From Rhexocercosporidium sp. MPI-PUGE-AT-0058 (lineage: Eukaryota > Ascomycota > Leotiomycetes > Helotiales), in contig JAGTJL010000007.1 of NCBI GenBank assembly GCA_020746875.1, positions 1,984,001 through 2,048,000 of the forward strand: 64,000 nucleotides of DNA. Direction: 5' to 3'. A program made the translations under genes and the position numbers. Each line of letters begins with the position of its first letter. Positions within the stretch are counted from its first letter, which is position 1. Of the stretch, positions 1 to 10,943 are shown one piece after another. The notes under the pieces are model-generated. The model ran no database searches and was not told the DNA's origin. It worked only from the letters and a program-made list of their open reading frames with translations.

Positions 1-374
1 CGTTCAACTGCTCGTACAAATCCTTCTCGTTTAAATGCCGTTCGTATAGACTTTTCACCGCAATCCCAGCCTAGTATGCTAGGTATCTCGATCCAAGGCG
101 TCTCACGGTTTTTTCGAGAAGCTGTAACCCATTGAATCAGCTTCTTTCGTTGAGGAGTATTTAGAAGGACTTTCCGGCCGGTTCGATGCTTTTGAGGAGT
201 AAGCCGGTGTGAGAGTGCGTAGCATACTTGATCGTAGGTATAACCTGTAATCAAGCAAATCTGCGCACGAGTAAGTTGAGCGTCAAAAAAGAGAGTAGAA
301 ATACGTAATCGTTCATCTCGTGTAAGCTCCTTCTTTGGTTGTTTAGGGACTGGTATGCTGAATGTTGGTTCCAT
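1..374 (-). CDS. Tc1/mariner-type transposase, N-terminal part, cut by window edge
   Basis: On the minus strand an open frame starts at the ATG at 374-372 and runs without a stop through the left edge of the window, so about 124 N-terminal residues are visible. It opens with a basic lead (PKQPKKELTRDERLRIS), followed by a helix-turn-helix-like stretch (RAQICLITGYTYDQVCYAL) and a second DNA-binding-like segment (LNTPQRKKLIQWV and IRTAFKREGFV). This order resembles the bipartite DNA-binding domain of fungal Tc1/mariner transposases, which cut and paste elements into TA dinucleotides. The catalytic DDE/D region would lie outside the window. I see no stop in the visible part, so an active copy is possible but cannot be judged. 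The terminal inverted repeat of this element was not found downstream of the start codon. Family assignment is from motif order, not from a search. Confidence 0.65.
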   Translation of the reverse strand, partial: MEPTFSIPVPKQPKKELTRDERLRISTLFFDAQLTRAQICLITGYTYDQVCYALSHRLTPQKHRTGRKVLLNTPQRKKLIQWVTASRKNRETPWIEIPSILGWDCGEKSIRTAFKREGFVRAVE

Positions 375-1800
375 GTTGAATAGCTTCAAGTTACAGTAGA
401 GATAGAGTGAGCAAAAGCAGCGGGAGAACACCACTTATTCATTGGAGAGTAGACCCCTGTAGCGTAGAAGGTACGAGAAGCCTTGGCGGCATCAGATTCG
501 CCGGCGACGAAGTAAGGAGTTTCAAGTTAAACTCTGTCCAGAAGAATCGCGAGCCGGCCGGCCGACTTAAATCTTACATTAATTATCCGATGAGCTGTTA
601 CCTTCCAAAGAAGTGGTCCACGTTTCCTAACTCTACATGGCACTTTATATACTTTGTAAATATAAGGGGTGTGTTAAATTTTTGCTTTTTGATAGGGATG
701 CGTTCAGACCCTTGTAAACTGGCCATTATCGAAAACAAATGTCACAATAAGTAGAAGGTAAGCAACAAGCTAGGGGCAAAAGTTTCGAGTTTGTAGAATA
801 GCTTTAAGTGTGGTAAAGCAGGTATGGTAGGGGCTGACGTGCTAAAGGACAAGAGTCATCATAGTCAGGCACGCTCATCCGAGCCATATCAAACTGCACA
901 GAGTGGAAGCTTTTAAAACGGGAAGAGATTACCAGGACCAAGTAAAGTCACCGAGGCCAGACTCACATAGCGGGAGGGCTCTCACTCAAGGCAGTGGGAG
1001 GTGATGTCGAGAGCAGTCAGTATTTGAAGCTGACAGCCCTCGAATCATGGCGGTTAAACATCGGTCGCTAGCATGGAAGAAGTTCCGCAAGCCATCATCA
1101 GTTTCCTGACGGTAGATAGTGACTACCCTAGTTCATCATTCTACACCTACACGCCTTAATTAGATCTCTACCTATATCCCGCAACCTAAATTTCCACCAA
1201 TTGTGACCTCGTAATCTTCTCCCCTTCCAGCCCATATAAAATTAATGGTCAGTAAAAAGCGGTAGAACAGAAACTCAAAGATTTAGTGCGTTAAGCAACA
1301 AATCCCCAGATGATTAATAAGCAAAAGTTCAGAGTAGAATTTCTCTTGATCCTAATATTAAGTTCAAGCTATGAATGGATGAGAATAAGCGTTCAGCCAA
1401 TGAAGTGCTTCGATTCCGTTAGAAACAGCACAGTCACAAACCAGGGTTTCGGTCTTCTGTCCCCACCCTCTTTGATTCCTGGAACTTATAACCTATCGCC
1501 GCTAATTATCAGGATCAAACACCGTTGACAAATCCTTCCATCTAGATCTCCTGATAGACACGAGCCCTCAACACTTTCGCTTCCAACGCAATGGACCTAC
1601 CTATATCCGCATCCCGCATCAGATCACAGACGACCACGAACTCGGCTTGAATTTCTGATCGCCCTCGAAGCTTTAATAAATTTGTAGTACTTAAGACACT
1701 TCTTGTATGTGAGACACTTTTCGTATTGTGGGATTGAAGAACCTCGGACGTTCCCTTGTCAAATGTGCGAACCGGCTGTTCTCACAAGCATGTAAAAGAC
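375..1800. other. Intergenic, no supported gene
   Basis: Short open frames here have no domain-like composition and no plausible splice partners. The stretch may include the untranslated flank of the transposon at the left edge. Confidence 0.5.
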
Positions 1801-1987
1801 TACGGAGGTACAGCGGTTAAGTGTTGTCAGAGCGGCGGCAAGGGGTTGCCCCTTTTGTCGCGACACTTGCCTTGACAGGAGGCCTTTATTTATGAATTAA
1901 GCTTTTGCTCCTTAAAGGCAAGTGTTTGTAGAGCAGGAGCAGGGACCTACGGCTCCTCTTACAACACTTCACCGCTGTACCTCCGTA
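1801..1987. mobile_element. MITE of about 187 bp with 27-bp terminal inverted repeats
   Basis: The left end (1801-1827, beginning TACGGAGGTACAGCGG) and the right end (1961-1987, ending CCGCTGTACCTCCGTA) are inverted copies that match at 26 of 27 positions. The ends begin and finish with TA, which fits a TA target-site duplication as made by Tc1/mariner transposases. The roughly 130-bp interior has no open frame of note. This is a non-autonomous miniature element that would need a transposase supplied in trans. The transposase fragment at 1-374 is a candidate of the right class, but nothing visible shows that it recognises these ends. Confidence 0.8.
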
Positions 1988-2477
1988 TGACTTGAAAGTC
2001 ATGCGGGATAGAGGCATTATACATATATTCTATCCAATTTTTTGTGCTACCTCTCTGCTATTTACTACTCAGAAATGTGATCTTTTTAGAAATGATGAAT
2101 TTGTTATTTACTGAAGCTCTGAATTCCCTGACGCCTCGCACCTTGTTACTTCTCTTGTTGTACGATATTATTAGGACTCGTTCCCTCCAGTATTCAATAA
2201 ACTTTTCGTAGTTAAAAGTTTCGTAGCTACAATAATTTTTCATAACTATTAACTTTCTTGCTTCTCAAAACAACACGAGCCGTGCCATAACAAATTAAAA
2301 ATTCCATGCGATTCGGTTATTTGAGCTGTTGAGTCGCTTCTGGGCGTAAGTCAGAGAGAGCTCTTGACAGGGCAACCAGGGTGAATTCCCTTACTCGAAG
2401 ATCAAAAGAGGACTCATTTTTAAACTTCGTTGAAAGTTCAATAGTTCTTGCTCGATTTCTCCGCGGGTCTGAAACTG
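1988..2477. other. Intergenic, nothing recognised
   Basis: This lies between the MITE and the small secreted protein gene. A 61-codon minus-strand frame at 2058-2243 looks random in composition. Confidence 0.5.
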
Positions 2478-2633
2478 TTAACAGTGGGCAGCACACATTT
2501 CCACTGCGGTTTTTCCTTTTCCGCAGCTTGTTCCCCCCGAACAGAAAGTAGGATCATCCTTGCCGATACAGACAAACCCGACTACGGCGTTGCCTAAGCC
2601 AAGAGCTGAGAGGAGATAGATTGACAGGCGCAT
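2478..2633 (-). CDS. Small secreted cysteine-rich protein, 51 residues
   Basis: The minus-strand frame from ATG (2633-2631) to TAA (2480-2478) encodes 51 residues. The first 18 or so form a textbook signal peptide: MRLS, then a hydrophobic core (IYLLSALGLGNAVVG) with small residues at the likely cleavage site. The short mature part carries cysteines at residues 22, 31, 37, 47 and 51 within a Gly/Lys-rich sequence. That is the shape of small secreted proteins of plant-associated fungi, which include effectors and antimicrobial peptides; no function can be assigned from sequence. Five cysteines is an odd number for disulfide pairing, so an unseen extra exon or a free cysteine is possible. The gene stands alone about 490 bp from a MITE, in gene-poor DNA, as is common for effector candidates. 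Confidence 0.6.
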   Translation of the reverse strand: MRLSIYLLSALGLGNAVVGFVCIGKDDPTFCSGGTSCGKGKTAVEMCAAHC

Positions 2634-5459
2634 GATTGGTTTTGTGATTCAGGTAAAGGCTTCAAGCAGGACTTTTGAACTTGTGATAAGTAAGTATAAA
2701 TTTTTCGATAATACAAATAAGCTGTGGGTGAGGGATGACTTTATAGACCATAATTTTGATTGCATACCCCACGTACCGTAACTACTCAAGCCGAGCCGAT
2801 AAAATTTTCACTCACTTCTTCAGTGGGACTAAACCTACCGGAGTAAGATCCAGGGCCATATCAAATCAAAACACCAAGGTAAACCCACTGTCAGTGGTGC
2901 GGGGATGATGATAATGGCACCTCGTAAGACAACCCATCTGTTTCTTGTGGGTATAGCTGATCCCAGGTGTTATTAATAGCGCTTGGGACTGCCCTCAAGC
3001 AACCGGATGCTGTATGGCTTCCGGGTCCGGGAAGTGGACGAAATGTTCAGGAGAATAAGTAAAAGTCCTTCGATGAGCTAACTGGCGCTAATGAAAATAT
3101 AATAGTGGACCCAGTCTGTAAGACATTTGAGGTCTCTTGAACTCAGCATTGCTTCCGAATTTCAGATGTGATACAGAGGTTGACAACAAAGTTAGGAGGA
3201 TATGCTGCAGGTCTTGGATGTTACATTCTTTTATGATTCGGTATGGCGGGTGTGTGCATTTCGTTCAGTTTAAAGGACTCCATTTCGACATCCGTTTCCG
3301 ACTATTGATAGGCAATTGACAAAATGAATTGTATTGCTTAAAACCTCTTGGTTTTATGTTATCCGTGTTTATACCGCTAGAGGGCAGTAGTCGTAAAGGA
3401 CAAGCACGACACTCCCGCATTACATAGTTATAATCTCGTGCCAAGCGCTCGTTTATATGGCTATTCTTAGCTGGAAACATCAGCAGATCTAAACCTGATA
3501 GTCTTAGCAGAGAGTAAAGTTTGGAATAAGAAATAGAATGCTGACTGGTTTGGTCTGTAAGATAATATCACCTCGCACTCAAAACGTGGCGTCGCGGCTG
3601 CGACTTGTATAATGGGAGGTAGCCTCGGTGGGATTTTCGCAAGTGTTGCTTTCAAGCAGACCGAAAGTCCTAAGTATACTGTCAGCCCACTTCTTCTCTC
3701 ACACTTCCTTGCTCTGCTCGACCTCTCCGGGCCCTTCTGCTGACATTCTTTCACCAGACTGGCATCTTTGTGACCCTCGCCACCTCGCTGACTAACATTC
3801 TCCTGATCTGTGTTCTAGACTTACATTTCTGGCGCTGCAATAAGAAGGCTCGTGCTAGGACGCATAGAAATGAGGGCATGAGTGATTAGTATTATACATA
3901 CTAGACACAGTGATTAGATCCCATCGCCTAGACGTGGCACTTTTGAGTTCTCCGAAAGATGGAGAAGACCAATGCACCTCATCATATATAGATAAACACG
4001 GAAGAACTATCTTGAGATTTTGAAAATGAAGCTGTGAACAGAATAGGAAAAGCCACCTCGAACTTAGCTCAGAAGTGGGCGTTTCTGTGCCCCTCCCCTC
4101 ATTCGTGGATGGTTACATGGCGCAAAAATTCCTGCAACACGGCAGATGAGCCGCCAATTAGAGGCTGTGGTGTGCTCGAGGGCGTTTTACCGAAGGGATG
4201 CCCTTTTCTTGCGACGTGCAACAGAACTTGGGGACATCTTTTGAAAGCGGAAGGCGCACGTGATGACTTTTGGGAAGTTAGATATCGTGATCTAGTAGTT
4301 TGAAGGATTGAGGAGCTGGAGATGGGGGATTGAGTTTTGGTGGGGAGATTCTGCTTAGTGGTTTTGCTGACTTAGTGGGCGTGCACCATACTAGTAATTC
4401 TCGGTGGTCTACTGTTATGACCTCGAAAGTGATTGTGAGGCTGAGTGGGAAGAAGTTGAAGACTTAGTTGATATCCGTTGGCTTTCCGTTTCTAAAATCT
4501 TAATCTACTGGATTTTGCATGATGGTGAAAGATGGTTGCTTCCCTCGTATCGGGATACGAGTGCCTAAGGAGGCCGGGGAGGATCTAACATGCAGCAGCC
4601 GGACCCCACCACAGAGCAGATCGAGGGTGTTAACAAAGTTGAGACGCGTACCAGGCAGATCAAAGATAAAACTTCTACATTTTCTTCGTTCAAGTCTGCA
4701 GAAGTATGATCTGAACCAAACCAATTCCGGAGCTTCGTTGCAAATAATTTACGAATCCCAGAGCACTGCTTGAACTACGCGGCACATCCATGTGCCCAAA
4801 GCGCTGCCTAACAAGATACAATAGACATTCAAATAAGCACAGAATTCACCCTCATCCGATTAAGCTCTTCGCAACCTCCTCGCCCGTCGACAATAGCCAC
4901 GCAATTCTTTTGAGTCTCGAACTGAGGAGCTCGCCTCGCTAACTTGCCTCCACTCTTTCCAAACACAAGAACTCTAACCACAACCTTTCCTACTCTCCAT
5001 ACAACCTTCGCCTCACTTCACAAAATCGCAATTCGCCTTATCTAACACCACCATTACTTGTGGCAGTGTAAGACGCGACATTGTTCAAGACCTCTCGCGA
5101 GACCATTTACTTCATTCGTTAATCTGAGTATTTGGCTGTGGGACTTTACTTGCGTGCCTCGAAATCTTCGGTCATACTCACCTTTGGACTTTCCGCAAGC
5201 GTATATCTCAACTCACTTTCAGAACTCAGCTCTAGGCAATCGTTGCTAGCCTGACATTTCAGCCGCCATCTTTTCCAACCCGCACTCTCATCAACCGTCA
5301 TTGCTCAAGACCACAAGGAGTCTCGAATTCTCAACTTCCGACTCAACACAACACAACAACGGTTTTCAAGCATAACCTCCGTAGCTTTGGTCACCTTGCC
5401 AAATACCACAATCGTATTGTGTCACCTGGGCCTCACGTCACCTTCTGCGCTCTGGAGTC
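2634..5459. other. Long intergenic stretch, no supported gene
   Basis: Open frames at 3137-3754 and 4034-4773 occur on both strands but lack ATG-linked domain signals, and their compositions look like chance frames. The CT-rich 4,860-5,459 segment is probably the promoter and leader of the 2EXR locus that follows. Confidence 0.45.
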
Positions 5460-6659
5460 ATGGCGACCCAACCTGCCGATTCCAGTGCTGGCACTGGTCC
5501 TTCCACCAATGGAAAATCACAGTCACTCAATGGTAAGCGCTTTTTGCCCCATGAATCCTAGACAATCGTGGCTGTATGTACATCATGCTCACTAGCGATT
5601 GAATAGCAACCTTCGCTTCTGGCATCCGACCAACAGCAAAATCTAGAGCTACCACGCGCATACCCCAATCCAGCCTTCAAACCCCCTTGAAGAAGTTCAC
5701 CTACTTCACCAAGCTCTCGCCCGAACTCCGACTGATGGTCTGGAACTATTCATTAGAACCGCGCTTCGTTGAGATGAGATTTCTGAATAATTACACATCT
5801 ACCCAATTCGATATTCTTGCAAGTACGCCTGCAGTTTTGCACATCAATCGAGAAGTGCGAGCCGAGTATCGCAAGCGTTACAAAGTCATGTTCTTACATA
5901 AAAAATGCAGAGCACCTGCATATGTTAACACGAAGATTGATACGCTGCACATCAAAGGCTATTTCGACTTCAGACAACTATGTCGCACCATCAATATCTT
6001 GCCAAACAAGTCCGACATTCGGCATCTTTCGATCACCCCCAAACTTCTGTCTCTCGCCGCCCAGATGGCACGTTCATGTCACCCCTCCAGTGTTGTTGTT
6101 TCCACACCTCGAAACAGTTACCGTATCATTCATTAAATACTACTGCGAGCACCACAACTCCAGAACCTTGCGGACCGGACCAAGTCGCTCTCACATTTCG
6201 TCCTTGAGCTATCCTCTCAACCGGCCCGAACAATTGGAGGTCCATTATCTTGAAGACAACGTCCAAAAGTTCACAGACCAATGGGAAGCCGGTAGGTGGA
6301 GCGGAATCACTTGGAAGAAGCCCACGTTTGAGTACAGTGCAATATGCCTTAAGTCTATCAACCCCAAAAAGAGGTTCTGTCCTGGACTCGGCTTGGGCCG
6401 CGTAAGAAGAAAGGAGGAAGCCGAAGAAGAAAAATGTTTGGAGCAGCAATGGGGTTTCCAAGCGGCGCAGAGAATGGTGAAGGAGTGAGAAAAGCGAAAG
6501 ATCAAAGAGGCCAAGGAAGCCAAGAAAGCAGAGGCGAGAGATATGGCAATGCAGGTAGCATATGCAAGAAATGGCTATGTGCTAAATAGCACCCGAATTG
6601 TCTTGGCGGCACCGAAGAAGTCTATCACGAAGCAGCGATTGATGGCGTTCATTTCTTGA
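5460..6659 (+). pseudogene. Broken 2EXR-domain gene (one frameshift, one in-frame TGA)
   Basis: Exon 1 runs from ATG 5460 to 5532, an intron spans 5533-5606 (GT..AG), and exon 2 resumes in phase to give a protein with the fungal 2EXR signature (FTYFTKLSPELRLMVWNY, followed by ASTPAVLHINREVRAEY). 2EXR proteins are a fungus-specific family of unknown function. The frame holding this domain ends at 6136. From about 6,060 to 6,110 the protein-like sequence continues in another frame (FPHLETVTVSF and onward), which needs a one-base-type shift near 6,030-6,100. That second frame then meets TGA at 6486-6488, after which Lys/Glu/Ala-rich coding-like sequence continues in the same frame to a final TGA at 6657-6659. 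A 55-bp intron near 6,010-6,063 could repair the shift but would delete conserved-looking residues, and it would not remove the TGA. I therefore read it as a decayed gene. Confidence 0.65.
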
Positions 6660-7248
6660 GTGGATGAGACAAGAGCCGTAATTCATGGCTAGAACTATGA
6701 ACACAACAGGATGTTGGTGGCGTCAAATGGCTGGCTATTTGGAGCAAGTGTAGTAGTGGAAAATAGGTCGCAAATTACGGATGGAATGCGTCAATACTTG
6801 CTTGCTTGTTTTCTTGCTTACTTGTGCGCAATGGCCATGGCCAATTGATGGAACGAAGGATAGAAATTCATTATTGACGGCTGGAGGTATCATACCAAAG
6901 GAGTTCCCATGGATCCTATCTAATGGCTCGCCTTCAAGAGACCCTTCTCACAAAGATTTAGCAGTAAGACAGCTAGTCAGGGAGGGACATGTTCTTGAGA
7001 TTACTTTACTAGCGCGCAAAAGTGTGCGCACAAAATTGATGCAACATTGAAAACCAATATGTCTTCGCAAATGACACTCATCTCATCTCTACAATCGTTG
7101 CAGCACATTTCCAGTTCCTGCAATTTCCGCGTACGCGGGTATTAAAAATGTCGAGAGAAAAAACAATCTTCCTCCCGACACTTGAACTATCTGGCATTCG
7201 ATATCATGAAGTTTTCCAAGCCCCTCAAACCCCCGCAATCTCAAAACT
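6660..7248. other. Intergenic, nothing recognised
   Basis: This separates the 3' ends of the 2EXR locus and the convergent methyltransferase gene. The 89-codon frame at 6781-7050 shows no domain and no sign of being real. Confidence 0.5.
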
Positions 7249-7911
7249 CTAAGCTTTTGTCTTACCCAAAACCCACAAAAAGTTAACATCCCTCCCATCC
7301 TCAACATCTTTAACCACATCCCCCTTCAACACCTCAAACCCTCCGTCTCGCAACTTCCCAAGCCATTCCTCCTTCTCCCAGCCACCCCAAAACATCTTCT
7401 CGCCACCAATCCAAGTCCCCATCCCCTCAATCCCCGTCAAAGCGAAGTTCCCCACAAACAACCCCCCAGGCTTCAACCACCCGCGAATCTTCTCCATCAG
7501 GACAACCTGGTCCGTCTTCGTCAAATGTAGAATACTATACAATCCCACCACGGCATCAAAGGACCCCTTGGCGAATTCCAAGGCGAGCATATCGCTCTGG
7601 ATGAATTCGGTGTTTGACCCATTGACGTGCTCTCGTGCGAGGGCAATTTGTGCGGACGAGATGTCCACGCCGGTTACATGTGAGCAAGACTTAGCGAGGA
7701 ATTGAGTCCCCGGGACACCTGCTCCACAGCCGAGCTCGAGGACTTTGGCCGAGCTGGGAGTGAGTAGTTGTTTGAGCAGAAAAGCTAGGTACTCGAGTCT
7801 TGGTGATGGAGTTTTAACTGTCCAGTCTAGGTACTCTGCTGCGATTTTGTCGTAGCTCTCCTCGACGAGTTTGTTGGAGTTGGGAGCAGTGGTGGGAGGA
7901 TTGGTCTCCAT
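7249..7911 (-). CDS. Class I SAM-dependent methyltransferase, 220 residues
   Basis: A single intact exon encodes 220 residues from the ATG at 7911-7909. The frame extends upstream to 7989 but contains no earlier ATG, which fixes the start. Motif I is clear (VLELGCGAGVPG, residues 57-68) and binds S-adenosylmethionine. An acidic residue ends strand 2 (GVDIS, 81-85), QSDM follows at 105-108, and the motif IV-like FDAVVGLYSILHL comes next. The fold belongs to the UbiE/Methyltransf_11/25 group of small-molecule methyltransferases. The substrate cannot be told, and no biosynthetic cluster surrounds it, so a secondary-metabolite role is not supported by context. A CACGTG box lies about 150 bp upstream (8061-8066) and a TGAGTCA (8041-8047) next to it. 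Confidence 0.88.
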   Translation of the reverse strand: METNPPTTAPNSNKLVEESYDKIAAEYLDWTVKTPSPRLEYLAFLLKQLLTPSSAKVLELGCGAGVPGTQFLAKSCSHVTGVDISSAQIALAREHVNGSNTEFIQSDMLALEFAKGSFDAVVGLYSILHLTKTDQVVLMEKIRGWLKPGGLFVGNFALTGIEGMGTWIGGEKMFWGGWEKEEWLGKLRDGGFEVLKGDVVKDVEDGRDVNFLWVLGKTKA

Positions 7912-9275
7912 TTTGTCTGGAGGTTTGGGTTCGAAAACGAAGATGTTCTGATATGTCTGAGCAATTGATGTTCCTCTGGACAGAGTCAATGCAATTTTCG
8001 TCCTTCTTATGCTGTGCTATGTCCTCGAGTCTTAGTGCCTTGAGTCATGCGGGGAGGAATCACGTGTCGGCGTGAGTGGTCAAGCCTACAATAGTGGAGA
8101 AGATGACAACAGGAAATCCAGAATAAATGAAGTAGTTAACTAAATGGGAGTACTGCATGAGAATACTGCATAATGCAGGTGATTCATAAAACTGCTTGGT
8201 GACGTGTGTTGGAATATTGGTTCCCACATGTTTCTACCCTAGTAGTTAGGTCTGAAGCTCAATCCAATTTATCATCTGAGGTTACAAACGTAATAAATTT
8301 TTTGCCCGGCAAACTGACGATACAGACGACTCTAGTATAGCTCTATTGGAAATTGTGACTTCTGATTTTGTTACTGTGTCCGGTACTTCAGAGGCAAAGC
8401 TCTTCGTTTCCAGCGTCCATTCTGAGCATCTCAACAACGCCGCTTCTATCGTAGAAGGAGGGCAACTCCCGCCCAGACCGTGCTACAAGATTCATAGATA
8501 GAAATGTGACGTTCAGTAACTTTCCCCTCTAGAGTTCTAATAGTCCGAGACTATCGCCTGTGGAAATTCTCTCAAGGCTCAAATCCTCCGCACGCCGTCC
8601 TTTCGAGCTTCGGGTAAACAACTTTCACTAATTACCTGATGTGCTCGTACTGTTCCGGCTCCACATACAAATCCAGCGAGGGCAGGTACCTCACCGAAGA
8701 GAACGAGGCTGTCTCTAGCCCCGTGTATTGGACAGGAACTCTCAATGAAAGAAACCGATCAAGGGTTGCCGCTCCGTTTTGTGTTTGGAGAGCTATCTTT
8801 ACCGCTGTATGGATTACGCACGGGTGGGAGAACAATCGCGAGACAAGCAGAAGAGGATAAAGCACCTGACTACTACTATACACTTCATGAAGTAATTTAT
8901 TATGATCATAGGGATAGTCGCATCAATCAATGCTGATTTGCAAACATCTCGTGCGCTGCTACGATGAATACCCTGATGGAACGAGTCTCGACTTTCCTTG
9001 GACTTTTCCCCAGTTTTCCTCTGTTCTTTGGGGAGATCAAAAGCAGACAACTTAATAGATCGAGAAAACATAACATGGATACCTGTATGAATGAAACAGT
9101 GCAACCTGGAAGGCGACACACCGCGATAAAGGACGCCAGGTATTGTGACCAGGTGTTAGCGCCATTCGTTTCGCTTAGCTTTCTATATCAACCTCGATTT
9201 TCTTCCACAAACATTTTCTCTCGAGACTTGACAACCTCGAGGCTACTCAGTCCGATATCTAAGACTCAAACAACT
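7912..9275. other. Divergent intergenic region with promoter motifs
   Basis: It lies between the methyltransferase and the second 2EXR gene. TGAGTCA (8041-8047) and CACGTG (8061-8066) sit upstream of the methyltransferase. A coding-like fragment of about 40 codons around 8,390-8,500 on the plus strand has no start and could be a remnant; I cannot name it. Confidence 0.4.
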
Positions 9276-10295
9276 ATGTCGTCATCCAACCCAATCTCAG
9301 GTGGCGAGTCTGCGAGCGCACAAGGCGTATCCTCAACAAGCCAGCCGACGGACAGTTCTCCTCCTACCACCTTGTTTGCAGCTCACCTTCAAATTCCCAA
9401 CGTCGATTCAAATAACACTAATGACGACTCTACACCCTCCCCATTGCTCTCGGTCTCAATTGGCTCTGACAAATCCTCCAGTGCACAGAACCGACCCTGC
9501 GCCAACAATCCAACCAATACCCATCAAACAGACATCTCCTCTCCCTTCGATACCAACTCGAGTGCCGTTCACCTTTCAACCCTCGACATCAACCCAAACA
9601 ACCCCAACAACAATTTCTTACCTTTCCCACGACTTCCTCTCGAACTACGTCGCAAATGCTTCCGCGAGATGTTTCCTGGTCCACGTGTCATCGAGGTTCT
9701 CTTCCCAAGAAACAGAAACTCAAAGAAGTACGAATTCGTCGCCGAGACTCCTGTGGTCCTTTACATCTGCCACGAGTCGCGCATCGAGGCTCTCACCATC
9801 TATCAGCTGGCCTTTGCAAACAAGTCTGCGCTCAAGCCAGTCTATTTTTGTCCTGAGCTTGATACGATCTTCTTGAGAGAGGAGCAATGGCGCACGGGCG
9901 ACCAAGTTAAGGACTTCTTCTTGACTGTTCCAGACAAGACCCTCATTCAGAAGATGGCCTTCATCTTGTATCCCGGCCTTTCGCTCGGACATTACGAAGA
10001 GGAGTCAGAAAAATATTTGGGACCGTTGGTCTGTTCTTTCACCGATATCCGAGAGATCACCATCATCACCTACTCGCGGGTCGATAGAGGCGGGGACTGC
10101 ATCCAAGAGCACGGCAAGAGCTGCAAAGTCTGCGCTAGAACTCCGCACAACCGGACTATTCTATTGAGCGAGGGTGATGCGATCGCCCATGGCACACCGT
10201 CTGAGGGGGCTAATGCTTCGACACTCTTCAAAGGACCCAGGAGCAACTCACGAATTACATGTCGCAGACCCAACGCATTACCGATTTCATGCTGA
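9276..10295 (+). CDS. 2EXR-domain protein, 339 residues as read
   Basis: The ATG at 9276 (context ACAACTATGTCG) opens a frame of 339 residues. Residues 1-112 are low-complexity, rich in Ser, Asn, Thr and Pro. The 2EXR domain follows at about 114-175 (FLPFPRLPLELRRKCFREMF, then VLYICHESRIEAL). The frame extends upstream of 9276, but that part reads like leader sequence. The family is fungus-specific and of unknown function. The C-terminus may be altered: near 10,225 a different frame becomes more protein-like (TQEQLTNYMSQTQRITDFML) and stays open to 10,465, whereas the native frame ends in an Arg/Ser/Pro-rich tail at 10,295. A one-base slip there would explain both. This is the second 2EXR locus within 5 kb, so the two may be an old duplicate pair. 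Confidence 0.7.
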   Translation: MSSSNPISGGESASAQGVSSTSQPTDSSPPTTLFAAHLQIPNVDSNNTNDDSTPSPLLSVSIGSDKSSSAQNRPCANNPTNTHQTDISSPFDTNSSAVHLSTLDINPNNPNNNFLPFPRLPLELRRKCFREMFPGPRVIEVLFPRNRNSKKYEFVAETPVVLYICHESRIEALTIYQLAFANKSALKPVYFCPELDTIFLREEQWRTGDQVKDFFLTVPDKTLIQKMAFILYPGLSLGHYEEESEKYLGPLVCSFTDIREITIITYSRVDRGGDCIQEHGKSCKVCARTPHNRTILLSEGDAIAHGTPSEGANASTLFKGPRSNSRITCRRPNALPISC

Positions 10296-10943
10296 GGGAC
10301 GCACATTGTAGACCTACCAGTACTAGTTTTTGGAGTTTAGGTGTGCCAAATGTCTCGTTCAAGGCTGCACTCTATCACAAGATCGACAATGATAATTTCT
10401 GGATGAAGCTAATGGGAAGGAAGATTTACGCGACACGAAGTCGTCGAATGATGGATGGAGAATAAGGTGCTTGCGGGGGAATTGACGTGGCAGTATTTCG
10501 AGAATGGTACACTACTGTATGAATTTGGAGGATATTCAAAATGGTGAGAGACATGGCATAGCTATGGGGAGCATGCATAGGAAATCAGCCACAATCACAA
10601 AATAAGCCCCAAAGAGGCAGATTCCATTGAAAGTGGCGTGATATGAATACATCTGGGCTGAGATAGAAAACAGGGGACCAAGAAGCGCAAACTGCGTCTG
10701 CGAGGGGCTGCTGAGAAATGATTTCATTTTGGCAGAGTCAAGCATTGAGGAAAGCATCACCTCGCTAGATTACTAGCTATCAGAACTTTCCTCGAAGCAA
10801 TGAAATCACAAAAGCATCTACAATCTCTAGCTCAACACTGGTGCCTCTAAGTCTGTGACAGGCTCACTTCTAAGTCTCGCAATGCAGTGATCATAACCAG
10901 AGTGGTCACCCCGTTCACGCACTCAATTCAACCAGCCCAACCC
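10296..10943. other. Convergent 3' regions
   Basis: This holds a possible displaced C-terminus of the 2EXR gene (to 10,465) and otherwise nothing recognised before the end of the acetyltransferase gene. Confidence 0.45.

Noticed and set aside
407..754. 115-codon plus-strand frame next to the transposase start
   Set aside because: No domain, no ATG-linked signal, and composition like random DNA; probably transposon flank.
6010..6063. Small intron that would repair the 2EXR frame
   Set aside because: The donor is weak, conserved-looking residues would be lost and the later TGA at 6486 would remain.
5817..6488. 223-codon frame as a separate gene
   Set aside because: Its first half overlaps the 2EXR-bearing frame and only its second half is coding-like; better read as the shifted continuation of the 2EXR gene.
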